NCBI GenBank assembly: GCA_016779005.1
Contig: JADHOL010000021.1
Span: forward strand, 1-32,615
Reading direction: 5' to 3'
Origin: Alphaproteobacteria bacterium
GTDB lineage: Bacteria > Pseudomonadota > Alphaproteobacteria > Puniceispirillales > Puniceispirillaceae
Length of the DNA: 32,615 bases
This document shows, one piece after another, positions 16,375-24,329 of this stretch (within the stretch, counting starts at the first letter, position 1; each line of letters starts with the position of its first letter). The notes below the pieces were generated by a model. The model had not been told where the DNA came from and did no database searches. It saw only the letters and a program-made list of their open reading frames with translations. A program made the position numbers and the translations under genes.

Positions 16375-19300
16375 GTAGCCTATCTCCTTGTTTGTCGAAA
16401 AAAACAGGGTCAACAATCTTTGCCTTTATTGGTTTCTGCCCGTCTAACATTGGAATATAGACATTCTGTCCTTTTCGGTTTAAGCCACCTTTCAGCAGAG
16501 CCATTGCAATCGAACGCTTCAGATTAGGTGAATAGTAGGATGAAGACACATGGCCTAGCATCGCCATCGGTATTTCCTGATCTGGGTCTAAAACAGCATG
16601 CGCCCCTTCTGGGATAACTTTATTTGGATCTTCCGTGAGCAACCCCACAAGCTGTTTTCTGTGAGGCTCATCCATAGAGGTACGCTCTAATGCGCGTTTG
16701 CCAATAAAATCAGGTTTTTTCTTAGAAACAATCCAATGCATATCCAAATCATAGGGGGTTACTGTGCCATCTGTTTCTTGGCCAACAATTATAAACCCTT
16801 TTTCCGCTCGCAGAACATGCATAGCTTCAGTTCCGTAGGCAGTAAGGTTAAATTCCTTTCCAACGCGCATTAGATGAGACCATAAAGCAAGCCCATATCG
16901 TGCCGGAACATTGATTTCAAATGCCATCTCTCCGGTAAAGGATATTCTGAAAATACGTGCCGGGATTCCAGCGATAAAGGTTTCTTTCATTGTCATAAAT
17001 GGAAAATCATCTGCACTATTCTTATCTTCACTCATACAAGCCTTAAGAATAGTTTTTGCATTAGGCCCAGATAGAGAAGCAACAGACCATTGCTCTGTTA
17101 CAGAAGTTAAATACACATTTAGATCTTGCCATTCTGTTTGAAGAAGTTCTTCAAGCCATGCCAGCACCCCAGCAGCACCTCCGCTGGTTGTTGTCATATA
17201 GAAATGATCTTCTGCAAGGCGCGTAGTAACCCCGTCATCAAATACCATACCATCTTCTTTGAGCATTAGACCATATCGTGATTTACCTATCGGCAAAGTA
17301 GCAAAGTTGTTGGTATAAACGCGGTTAAGAAACTCTGCAGAATCAGGGCCCTTGACGTCTATTTTACCAAGTGTGGATGCGTCAAGCAAACCTGCATAAT
17401 GTCTGGTTGCATGCACTTCACGATTAATTGTTTGCTGGAAGTTCTCTCCCTCTCGCGGATAATACCACGCACGCATCCACTGCCCAACATGCTCAAATGT
17501 TGCCCCGTTAGCGTGATGCCAGCTATGCATTCTAGTTGTTCTAATCGGATCGAATAAACTGCCGATATTTCGGCCTGCGATAGCGCCAAGACTTGTTGGT
17601 GTATAAGGCGGGCGAAAGGTTGTTGTTCCTGTCTGTGCTATTGATTTATTCAACGTATTTGCCAGAATCCCAATGGCATTGATGTTTGAGGTTTTACCCT
17701 GATCTGTCGCCATGCCAGTAGTAGTATATCGTTTTACATGTTCAACCGAATGATACCCCTCTCTTACTGCGAGTTTAATGTCTGCAGCGGTTGCATCATT
17801 TTGAAAATCAACAAAGGCAGTTTTGTTTGAAATATAAGGCTGGCCTGATTGCACCAACCAGACAGGAAGAGGAGCCCAGTTTTGCTTGTTTTCATCTGTT
17901 TCAGGTATTGCAACTGGTTCTTGTACTATAATCCGCCTATTTTCTTTTGCGAGTTTCGTTACAAGCGAGCTGGTTATTCTGGTTGCTTGGGCTAATGCTC
18001 TGCCAAGTTGAAAAGTGCCATTAGCAGAGCCGATTGAAACCCAGTCATCAGACTTGTTTTCAGGGCGGTAACAGGATGTTCGCTCGTCCCAAACAAGTCT
18101 TCCCTTGCGCTGAGAGTGAAGATGAACAACAGGGTTGAGACCACCAGACATAGCTAAAAAATTACAATCCATATGAACAGCATCTGAGGTTGGCCCCCCA
18201 TTTTCAGTGTCATATTCGGCAATATCAACAGAGGCGATATGACGTGTTCCGTGCGCTGCTATTACGGCATGACCTGTTCGAACATCGATGCCTAATTTAC
18301 GCATGGTTGTGATGATTTGTGATTTTGGATTATCTCTTAAATCAACAATACACCTTACAAACCCGCCTGCTTGATGTATCGCAAGCGCAGTATAGTAGGC
18401 ATCATCATTATTGGTAAAAATAATGGCCCGTGTGCCAGCAAGTACATCATATCGAAAGATATAGCTTCGAGCCGCAGAAGAAAGCATAACCCCAGGCAGG
18501 TCATTTCCAGAGAATATAAGAGGGCGCTCGATAGCACCTGTTGCTAAAATGACTTTTGCGGCACGCAGTTTCCATAGGCGCTGTTTTGGCAGATGCGCTT
18601 CTTTGATGCTTAAATGCTCTGTTACCCGCTCTGCCATGAGGATAAAATTATCATCCATGCTAGCGGCGATAGTTGTCCGCACAAGACAGGTGACATTTGG
18701 CATTGAATGCAGTTTTTTTATAACAGTGCTAGCCCAATCCATTGCTGGTTTCTGGTCAATGTTAAAATTATTATCTGTAAGAAGCCAGCCTCCTAATTCA
18801 GATTGCTCATCTGCAATAATAACTCTAGCGCCAGCATTTGCTGCAACCAAGGCGGCCTGCAATCCAGATGCACCGCCGCCAGCTACTAATAGATCGCAAT
18901 GGGCATATTTATGCTCATACCTATCAGGGTCATGATGGTTTTTGGAAACCTTGCCAAGACCCGCAGCTTGGCGAATGAACCTCTCATAAAACATCCAGAG
19001 CGACGCTGGCCACATAAAGGTTTTATAGTAAAAGCCAGCGGGGAAAAATCGTGCAAACATGCTATTAATGGATAAGAAGTCAACGTTAAGGCTTGGAAAT
19101 CGATTTTGTGATTCAGCGACAAGACCATCATATATTTCTAGTTGAGTTGCTCTTAAATTTGGCTCAGCATTGGAGGGGTGTCGCACCCGAATAAGCGCAT
19201 TTGGCTCTTCGCTGCCACATCCAAGAATGCCGCGCGGGCGATGATATTTAAAGGATCTGCCAACCAGATGCACGCCATGCGCAAGTAATGCAGATGCAAG

Positions 19301-19414
19301 AGTATCCCCCTCAAAGCCAGTATATTGTTTGCCATCAAAAGTGAATTGAACCGGTTTTTGTCTATTAATAGCGGTGCTATTCGCACGCAATCTGTGACTT
19401 TGCTTAGGGCTCAT
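16367..19414 (-). CDS. soxA: Sarcosine oxidase alpha subunit
   Basis: The 1015-residue large subunit of the four-subunit enzyme that oxidises sarcosine with oxygen and tetrahydrofolate to glycine, 5,10-methylene-tetrahydrofolate and hydrogen peroxide. Domains in order: a ferredoxin-fold N-terminus (about 20-105, FTFDGKQYTGFEGDTLASALLA), an NAD(P)-binding Rossmann domain with LLVAGGGASGL (GGGASG 179-184) and a second segment at KVILATGAIERPLIF, then a C-terminal GcvT-like folate-binding region (about 610-1010, DASTLGKIDVKGPDSAEFLNRVYTN is its opening). Length is standard. The ATG overlaps soxD's stop by four bases (ATGA), a sign of translational coupling. Soluble cytoplasmic enzyme. Confidence 0.95.
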   Translation of the reverse strand: MSPKQSHRLRANSTAINRQKPVQFTFDGKQYTGFEGDTLASALLAHGVHLVGRSFKYHRPRGILGCGSEEPNALIRVRHPSNAEPNLRATQLEIYDGLVAESQNRFPSLNVDFLSINSMFARFFPAGFYYKTFMWPASLWMFYERFIRQAAGLGKVSKNHHDPDRYEHKYAHCDLLVAGGGASGLQAALVAANAGARVIIADEQSELGGWLLTDNNFNIDQKPAMDWASTVIKKLHSMPNVTCLVRTTIAASMDDNFILMAERVTEHLSIKEAHLPKQRLWKLRAAKVILATGAIERPLIFSGNDLPGVMLSSAARSYIFRYDVLAGTRAIIFTNNDDAYYTALAIHQAGGFVRCIVDLRDNPKSQIITTMRKLGIDVRTGHAVIAAHGTRHIASVDIAEYDTENGGPTSDAVHMDCNFLAMSGGLNPVVHLHSQRKGRLVWDERTSCYRPENKSDDWVSIGSANGTFQLGRALAQATRITSSLVTKLAKENRRIIVQEPVAIPETDENKQNWAPLPVWLVQSGQPYISNKTAFVDFQNDATAADIKLAVREGYHSVEHVKRYTTTGMATDQGKTSNINAIGILANTLNKSIAQTGTTTFRPPYTPTSLGAIAGRNIGSLFDPIRTTRMHSWHHANGATFEHVGQWMRAWYYPREGENFQQTINREVHATRHYAGLLDASTLGKIDVKGPDSAEFLNRVYTNNFATLPIGKSRYGLMLKEDGMVFDDGVTTRLAEDHFYMTTTSGGAAGVLAWLEELLQTEWQDLNVYLTSVTEQWSVASLSGPNAKTILKACMSEDKNSADDFPFMTMKETFIAGIPARIFRISFTGEMAFEINVPARYGLALWSHLMRVGKEFNLTAYGTEAMHVLRAEKGFIIVGQETDGTVTPYDLDMHWIVSKKKPDFIGKRALERTSMDEPHRKQLVGLLTEDPNKVIPEGAHAVLDPDQEIPMAMLGHVSSSYYSPNLKRSIAMALLKGGLNRKGQNVYIPMLDGQKPIKAKIVDPVFFDKQGDRLRG

Positions 19415-19770
19415 TTTACGGTCCTTTTGGCAGGTTTGCTTGCTGCCTCAGCTTTGCTTTTACGTCGCCAATTAGCCTGATATGCTTTTTTCCCCTTGGC
19501 TGTTTTTGGCGTTTGTCCCATTGGGTAAATTTCTATTATTTCATGACTAATCGTATCTCTTGCAAGATTAAACCAACGCCGGCATCCACTTGTGTGACAC
19601 CAGCGCTCCAGAAAAACACCTTTTGGGTTATCTCGCATAAATAGATATTCGCTAAACGCTGTATCGGTTAGTTTGTTATCTGCAATCGGGCGCGCAATAT
19701 GCGCCTCGCCGCCACAGCTAAATTCAGTTTCATCTCTGTTGCCACAGATAGGACAATTAATTTTTAACAT
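19411..19770 (-). CDS. soxD: Sarcosine oxidase delta subunit
   Basis: A 119-residue zinc-binding subunit. C6 and C9 (NCPICGN) and H59 and C63 (WCHTSGCRRWFN) are at the positions known to bind zinc in the delta subunit of characterised heterotetrameric sarcosine oxidases. The C-terminus is basic (KAKGKKAYQANWRRKSKAEAASKPAKRTVK in part), longer than the zinc core needs and typical for the family. GGGGAG lies about seven bases before ATG 19770. It follows soxB by 55 bases and overlaps soxA. Confidence 0.95.
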   Translation of the reverse strand: MLKINCPICGNRDETEFSCGGEAHIARPIADNKLTDTAFSEYLFMRDNPKGVFLERWCHTSGCRRWFNLARDTISHEIIEIYPMGQTPKTAKGKKAYQANWRRKSKAEAASKPAKRTVK

Positions 19771-19825
19771 TTAATGTCTCCCCTGCTTTTGACATTTAAG
19801 TGATAGCAAGTAAAACAAACAAAAC

Positions 19826-21124
19826 CTAATGTGCAACACCGGCCGCTCCATGCTCGTCAATTAGATATCCAGTCTCAAATCGTTTCAGGCTATAAGGCAA
19901 TGCAATAGAATTTGGTCTGTCATGAGCTATTAGATCTGCAAAAACATGACCCGATCCTGGGGTGGATTTAAAACCGCCAGTACCCCAGCCGCAATTAAAA
20001 TAAAGCCCCTTTATATCTGTTTTTGATATAATAGGGGAGGCATCAGGACAGGTATCTACAATACCGCCCCACTGACGTAACATGCGCAAGCGCGATAAAA
20101 ACGGGAATAAATCTACCGCTGCTGCTACCATATGTTCAGGTACAGGCCAGGATCCTGTCTGCGCATAGGAGTTATATTTATCAACACCTGCCCCTAATAC
20201 CATCTCCCCTTTATCAGATTGGCTGATATACATATGAACTGCATTTGACATAATTACGGTGTCTAATATGGGTTTTATGGGCTCAGATACGAGTGCCTGT
20301 AATGGTCGGCTAGCAATGGGAAGTCTAATATTTGCCATATCTGCAAGAACACTTGAATGCCCCGCAACTACGCAGCCAACTTTGGGCGTTTTGATGAAGC
20401 CTTTGCTTGTTTCAATACCGGTTATTTGGCCCCCGTTACGGCGCAGACCAGTAACCTCGCAATTTTGAATTATATCAACACCCAAATCATCAGCTGCCCT
20501 TGCATATCCCCATGCAACCGCATCATGGCGGGCTGTTCCCCCACGCTTCTGAAGAAATCCCCCCATCACTGGATAGCGGATATCTGGACTGATATTTATT
20601 GTTGGCACGCGTTTTTTAATTTCTGCAGGGGTTAGTATATCTGAATCAATACCATTTAAGCGGATTGCATGAACCCTGCGCGACATGCCTTTTAGCTCAT
20701 GTTCAGAGTGGGTAATTGTAAGCACCCCTCTTTGGCTAAACATCACGTTGAAATTTAAATCCTGCGAAAGCCTCTCCCATAATTTTAGGGCATGCTCATA
20801 AATGCCAGCTGACTCGTCCCACATATAGTTAGAGCGAATTATCGTGGTGTTTCTGCCAGTATTGCCGCCGCCTAGCCATCCCTTTTCAATCACAGCAATG
20901 TTAGTCATTCCATGTATACTTGCCAGATAATATGCGCTCGCAAGCCCGTGTCCGCCGCCACCAATTATCACAGCATCATAAGCAGGCTTTGGGTCTGCGT
21001 GGCGCCAAGCCTGTTGCCAGTTTTGATGATAGCTAGCAGCATTTCTGGCAAGCGAAAAGATAGAGTAGCGCTTTGATTTTTGTGTAAGCGCTCTGCTTCC
21101 TCTATCCAAATCTGTATTAGCCAT
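19826..21124 (-). CDS. soxB: Sarcosine oxidase beta subunit
   Basis: The 432-residue subunit carrying the amine-oxidising flavin site. A DAO-type dinucleotide motif VIIGGGGHGLASAYYLA (GGGGHG at 55-60) is followed by EKGWLGGGNTGRNTTIIRSNY. GGTARHDAVAWGYARAAD contains H200, aligned by motif to the histidine that holds FMN covalently in this family. NCGWGTGGFKSTPGSGH near the C-terminus closes the FAD site. The N-terminus is about 18 residues longer than the usual RYSIFSLARNA start, but AAGGAG at 21135-21140 supports ATG 21124. It is the first gene of soxBDAG, so the operon promoter should lie in 21125-21444. Confidence 0.94.
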   Translation of the reverse strand: MANTDLDRGSRALTQKSKRYSIFSLARNAASYHQNWQQAWRHADPKPAYDAVIIGGGGHGLASAYYLASIHGMTNIAVIEKGWLGGGNTGRNTTIIRSNYMWDESAGIYEHALKLWERLSQDLNFNVMFSQRGVLTITHSEHELKGMSRRVHAIRLNGIDSDILTPAEIKKRVPTINISPDIRYPVMGGFLQKRGGTARHDAVAWGYARAADDLGVDIIQNCEVTGLRRNGGQITGIETSKGFIKTPKVGCVVAGHSSVLADMANIRLPIASRPLQALVSEPIKPILDTVIMSNAVHMYISQSDKGEMVLGAGVDKYNSYAQTGSWPVPEHMVAAAVDLFPFLSRLRMLRQWGGIVDTCPDASPIISKTDIKGLYFNCGWGTGGFKSTPGSGHVFADLIAHDRPNSIALPYSLKRFETGYLIDEHGAAGVAH

Positions 21125-21444
21125 TGAGTAGATACTCCTTATTTAAATACCAATCCTGACAGTACATTAACCTTTATGCATTCTACTATTCAGGGCCCTA
21201 TCATAACTGTAGAAATGATTTTTAAGAAATTCATGTGTTACCTTTAGTTGGTGTGCCGACAGGTAAAAAAAATATATCTTGATACCGTCCTCACATAATC
21301 TCAATTCGACACAATATTAAAATTAAGTGTTGAAATTAAGTCTTTTATTGTCTGATACTTGACCGTGGAAAAATTCCTTCCAACTCGTATCAATAAGATG
21401 TAAAAATTAATAGGCCTATAGTGGGTTAGTGTTAAGGATAAGAT
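21125..21444. promoter_or_regulatory. 320-base divergent intergenic region with repeated TGATAC/GTATCA motifs
   Basis: This is the only gene-free stretch over 300 bases. It separates soxB (minus strand) from the small membrane protein gene (plus strand) and should hold both promoters. Visible elements: TTGATAC at 21279-21285, TGATAC at 21353-21358 and the inverse GTATCAA at 21387-21393; the last two form a dyad flanking GGAA-AAA-TTCC at 21367-21377. AAATTAAGT is repeated in tandem at 21320-21328 and 21333-21341 (13-base period). I see no convincing -35/-10 pair, coding sequence or known riboswitch. Confidence 0.4.
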
Positions 21445-21690
21445 ATGAAACAAGGTCTATTAGTGTTGTGTTTTTTAGTAGTTGGACTTGTTACTGTTTT
21501 TGCAGGCTTGTATATTTGGCAGATGCTTGGCCCTATTAGCTTATCTATCCATGGCTGGCTTGCGATAATTGCGGGTGTAGTAGGCTCTTTTCTGCTTGGC
21601 GGCGGATTAATGGCGCTTAGTTTTTATTCAGCAAAGTCAGGTCATGATGACAAGGTTGCTGAATATGACCCATTTCAATCTTCAAAGTAA
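21445..21690 (+). CDS. Small hypothetical membrane protein (two transmembrane segments)
   Basis: An 81-residue protein I do not recognise at family level. Residues about 4-27 (LLVLCFLVVGLVTVFAGLYIW) and 37-61 (GWLAIIAGVVGSFLLGGGLMAL) are hydrophobic helices, followed by a short polar, acidic tail (SGHDDKVAEYDPFQSSK). The second helix is glycine-rich, which favours close helix packing. The topology is probably two passes with both ends on the cytoplasmic side. AAGGA at 21434-21438 is six bases before ATG 21445, so it is likely real. It lies 57 bases before the LexA box of imuA and is not evidently part of the mutasome. Confidence 0.7.
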   Translation: MKQGLLVLCFLVVGLVTVFAGLYIWQMLGPISLSIHGWLAIIAGVVGSFLLGGGLMALSFYSAKSGHDDKVAEYDPFQSSK

Positions 21691-21747
21691 TTTTTAATAC
21701 GTTTATTAGATTGACTCAGTTTGCCGAATCATTCAAAACTTTAAAAA

Positions 21748-21762
21748 GAACAAAACATGAAC
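21748..21762 (+). promoter_or_regulatory. LexA-binding site (SOS box) of the imuA operon
   Basis: GAAC at 21748-21751 and GAAC at 21759-21762 are separated by exactly seven bases, the direct-repeat LexA operator known from alphaproteobacteria. It ends 26 bases before the imuA start at 21789, and imuA-imuB-dnaE2 is a classic SOS-induced operon in this class, so repression by LexA is strongly expected. Confidence 0.85.
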
Positions 21763-21788
21763 AAACTACAAGCAAAATAGAGTTTTAA

Positions 21789-22601
21789 ATGAATAAACAG
21801 CAAAGGTTTGAAACATTAAAAAATGAGATATGGCAGAATTATTTTTCTGCAAGTAAAGCTCAAAAAGCGATTAGCTTAGATGTATCTGAGATTGATGATT
21901 GTCTGGATGGTGGATTAACTATTGGCAGGGTTCATCTTATTACAGGTTCTGGTTATTCAGGGGCTGTTCGCGGATTTACACTGGCAATTCTACGCAAAGT
22001 TATGCATGAAAAACCATCTGGCTACATTGTCTGGTGTACTAATCTGAATAGTTCTGATGGCATATTATATGGTGCTGGATTAGCGGCAATAGGAATTGAC
22101 CCTGCACGCCTTATTCTGGTTGATGAGTCACATCCATTGCGCGGTGTGGCCGCAATGGAGGAGGCATTAAACGCCGCTAGACAAAATGGCGAAGCAGCAA
22201 TCAAGATAGCTGCTGTAATAGGAGACTATGCACAATTAGCTAATAGCCCAGATCTTTGGCACAAAACAGCTAGGCGTCTGCAACTTGCAGCAGAGCAGGG
22301 TAATGTCCTAGCGCTTATGACAGGGATAACAGCACGCATAATTCCAGCCGCTGGTTTTGAGAGTTATTGGCAGGTATCAACAGCTGTTAGGCAAATATCT
22401 TCAGAACAAATAGTATCAGATAATCGCTTTTATGATAGTGCGTCATGGCATGTTAAATTATCTCGCACCCGTTCTGGGCGCCAGTGGACAGGTAATCTTA
22501 GTTGGCAATTTTCAACAGGAACACTATCTCACAAGCCAGCTGTTAATGTCCAAACCGGCTATCGGGTGCCAACACGCCAATTCGTATCACATGTTTCATG
22601 A
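21789..22601 (+). CDS. imuA: ImuA, mutasome accessory protein (RecA/SulA-like)
   Basis: A 270-residue RecA-like protein that acts with ImuB and DnaE2 in SOS mutagenesis. The fold-defining start is visible (ISLDVSEIDDCLDGGLTIGRVHLITG near 28-53), but the nucleotide-binding loop reads GSGYSGAVRGFTLAIL with no GKT/GKS, a degenerate Walker A as in other ImuA proteins. GYIVWCTN (78-85) and RLILVDES (107-114) fit the following strands. Identity rests largely on position: first gene of imuA-imuB-dnaE2, behind a LexA box. The gap to imuB is 27 bases. No strong Shine-Dalgarno precedes ATG 21789. Confidence 0.88.
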   Translation: MNKQQRFETLKNEIWQNYFSASKAQKAISLDVSEIDDCLDGGLTIGRVHLITGSGYSGAVRGFTLAILRKVMHEKPSGYIVWCTNLNSSDGILYGAGLAAIGIDPARLILVDESHPLRGVAAMEEALNAARQNGEAAIKIAAVIGDYAQLANSPDLWHKTARRLQLAAEQGNVLALMTGITARIIPAAGFESYWQVSTAVRQISSEQIVSDNRFYDSASWHVKLSRTRSGRQWTGNLSWQFSTGTLSHKPAVNVQTGYRVPTRQFVSHVS

Positions 22602-22628
22602 TATCAGCTGAACGGTAACTGTTATATT

Positions 22629-24299
22629 ATGTCATCGTCTAATAGTGAATTCATCTATATATGGTTTTATGATTTGCCAGTCAGGCTGGCCTGTCATCAA
22701 CAAGGCTGGCAGTTAGATGCAACGGTTGCTATTTACCATATTGTTAACACACGGCACATCATTTGCTATGCTTCACATACCGCAAAACAAGCTGGCATTT
22801 TGATAGATATGTCTGTTGCAGATGCACAAGCCATTCTGCCAACATGTCACTTTCGCTGCTATGATGATATAGCTGTAAAAAACTGGTTATCCAGAGTTGG
22901 TCAATGGGCATGGCGCTATACCCCGCTCACCGGCATTGATTCAGAATCCCTTGGAATTTGGATGAATGTAACAGGTGCAACCCATCTAGTAGGCGGGATT
23001 GCTGCCATGTGTGATGCCTTACAAATAGAATTTAATCAAATAAGCGTATCTGCCCAGATAGCAGCAGCGCCAACTTATGGAGCTGCTTGGGCTTTTGCAC
23101 ATTTTTCAGAATTTATTGCAAGACCAAGCTTGCAACAAAACAGACCTGTTATTATGTGTGACGAGCGTGCTATTCTACGCCAAAAATTACAGCCTTTACC
23201 AGTGGCGGCTTTACGTATTTCAGCAGATATTGAAGCAGGTCTAAGGCAGGCAGGTCTAGAGCAGATATATCAGCTATCACCTATTTCTGCTATTAGCCTG
23301 ACAACTCGGTTTGGTTCTGAGTTAGTACAGCGTCTGGGACAAATTATTGGTGATGTAAGCGAATTACAAAAGCCGCTTATAGTACCCACACCTTTGATGG
23401 CTAGTAAAAATTATCTAACACCGTTACTTGGCGTTGAGGCTATTCAGAAAATGATAGCAGATTTAGTGCATCTTATCTGTATCCAGCTTGCGCAACGTCA
23501 TTTGGTAACCCGGTATCTTGTTATTGCTGTACAACGGGTAGATTCGACTATCATAAGGCGTACCATCTCGCTATCGCGTCCCAGCCGTTCAGAAGCATTA
23601 CTACATCGTCTTACAGCACATATAGCAGCAGAAATTGATGTTGAATTTGGGATTGAACATAGCTGGATTGAAGCTAAAAAACTAAGTGCTGGATTACCAG
23701 TTAATCAGGCATTTGATTCTAGCTTATACAAGGATGATAGCAAAGATACGTTAATTGATTATCTGACAGCGCGCCTTGGTCACAATAAGGTGCGTCAATT
23801 ACAGCCCATAGATAGCTGGCAGCCAGAATCTGCACAAAGGGTACAGCCTGCACAGCAAACAATTAGACAGCTACACACGCACGCATCTAACAGACTGCCA
23901 TATTGGCAATCACAAGATCACTCAGAGATATCAGATAATATTAATTTGATATCCTTTTCTGCTAGGCCGCTTAGTTTACTAACACCAGCTGTGCCAGTGG
24001 ATGTAATTGCCTTGCTGCCAGATCATCCGCCGTCAATGATACGATGGCGTAAACAAAATTGGCAGATATATCAAGCAACAGGGCCAGAACGTATTGGCCC
24101 ATCTTGGTGGCTGCAAAGCACGCAGACCAATAAATATACAAATAATGGTAACTATTCAAATAACAGTAAATATTCAGATAAAACCAGAGATTATTACTGG
24201 CTGGAAACACAGTCAGGAGAGCGCTTGTGGGTCTATCGTGAAGGACTTACCGAAAGAGGGGAGAGCGTGGAATGGTTTTTACATGGGTTTTTTGCTTAG
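22629..24299 (+). CDS. imuB: ImuB, Y-family DNA polymerase-like mutasome subunit
   Basis: A 556-residue relative of DinB polymerases, believed catalytically inactive and serving as a hub joining DnaE2, ImuA and the beta clamp. The N-terminal catalytic motif is missing its acidic residues (FIYIWFYDLPVRL), and the second motif reads TGIDSESLGIWMNVTGATHLVGG, with D104 present but not the DE pair of active enzymes. The C-terminal family signature is intact: RPLSLLTPAVPV, then GPERIGPSWW, TRDYYWLE and EWFLHGFFA at the end. Between GPSWW and TRDYY is an unusual low-complexity insert of about 18 residues encoded by an 18-bp tandem repeat (24126-24179). A clamp-binding pentapeptide is not obvious. 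Confidence 0.92.
   Translation: MSSSNSEFIYIWFYDLPVRLACHQQGWQLDATVAIYHIVNTRHIICYASHTAKQAGILIDMSVADAQAILPTCHFRCYDDIAVKNWLSRVGQWAWRYTPLTGIDSESLGIWMNVTGATHLVGGIAAMCDALQIEFNQISVSAQIAAAPTYGAAWAFAHFSEFIARPSLQQNRPVIMCDERAILRQKLQPLPVAALRISADIEAGLRQAGLEQIYQLSPISAISLTTRFGSELVQRLGQIIGDVSELQKPLIVPTPLMASKNYLTPLLGVEAIQKMIADLVHLICIQLAQRHLVTRYLVIAVQRVDSTIIRRTISLSRPSRSEALLHRLTAHIAAEIDVEFGIEHSWIEAKKLSAGLPVNQAFDSSLYKDDSKDTLIDYLTARLGHNKVRQLQPIDSWQPESAQRVQPAQQTIRQLHTHASNRLPYWQSQDHSEISDNINLISFSARPLSLLTPAVPVDVIALLPDHPPSMIRWRKQNWQIYQATGPERIGPSWWLQSTQTNKYTNNGNYSNNSKYSDKTRDYYWLETQSGERLWVYREGLTERGESVEWFLHGFFA
24126..24179 (+). repeat. In-frame 18-bp imperfect tandem repeat within imuB
   Basis: Three 18-base units encode TNKYTN (24126-24143), NGNYSN (24144-24161) and NSKYSD (24162-24179). 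They follow the pattern x-x-[K/N]-Y-[S/T]-[N/D]. The DNA is very A/T-rich. The block sits between the conserved GPERIGPSWW and TRDYYW segments, where most ImuB proteins have only a short link. Confidence 0.75.
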
Positions 24300-24329
24300 G
24301 CGGTATCGTCTCTCAAGATAGCGCGTAAG

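Noticed and set aside
21789-22601. imuA as a true RecA/RadA-type recombinase
   Set aside because: The Walker A lysine is absent and the gene sits first in imuA-imuB-dnaE2 behind a LexA box.
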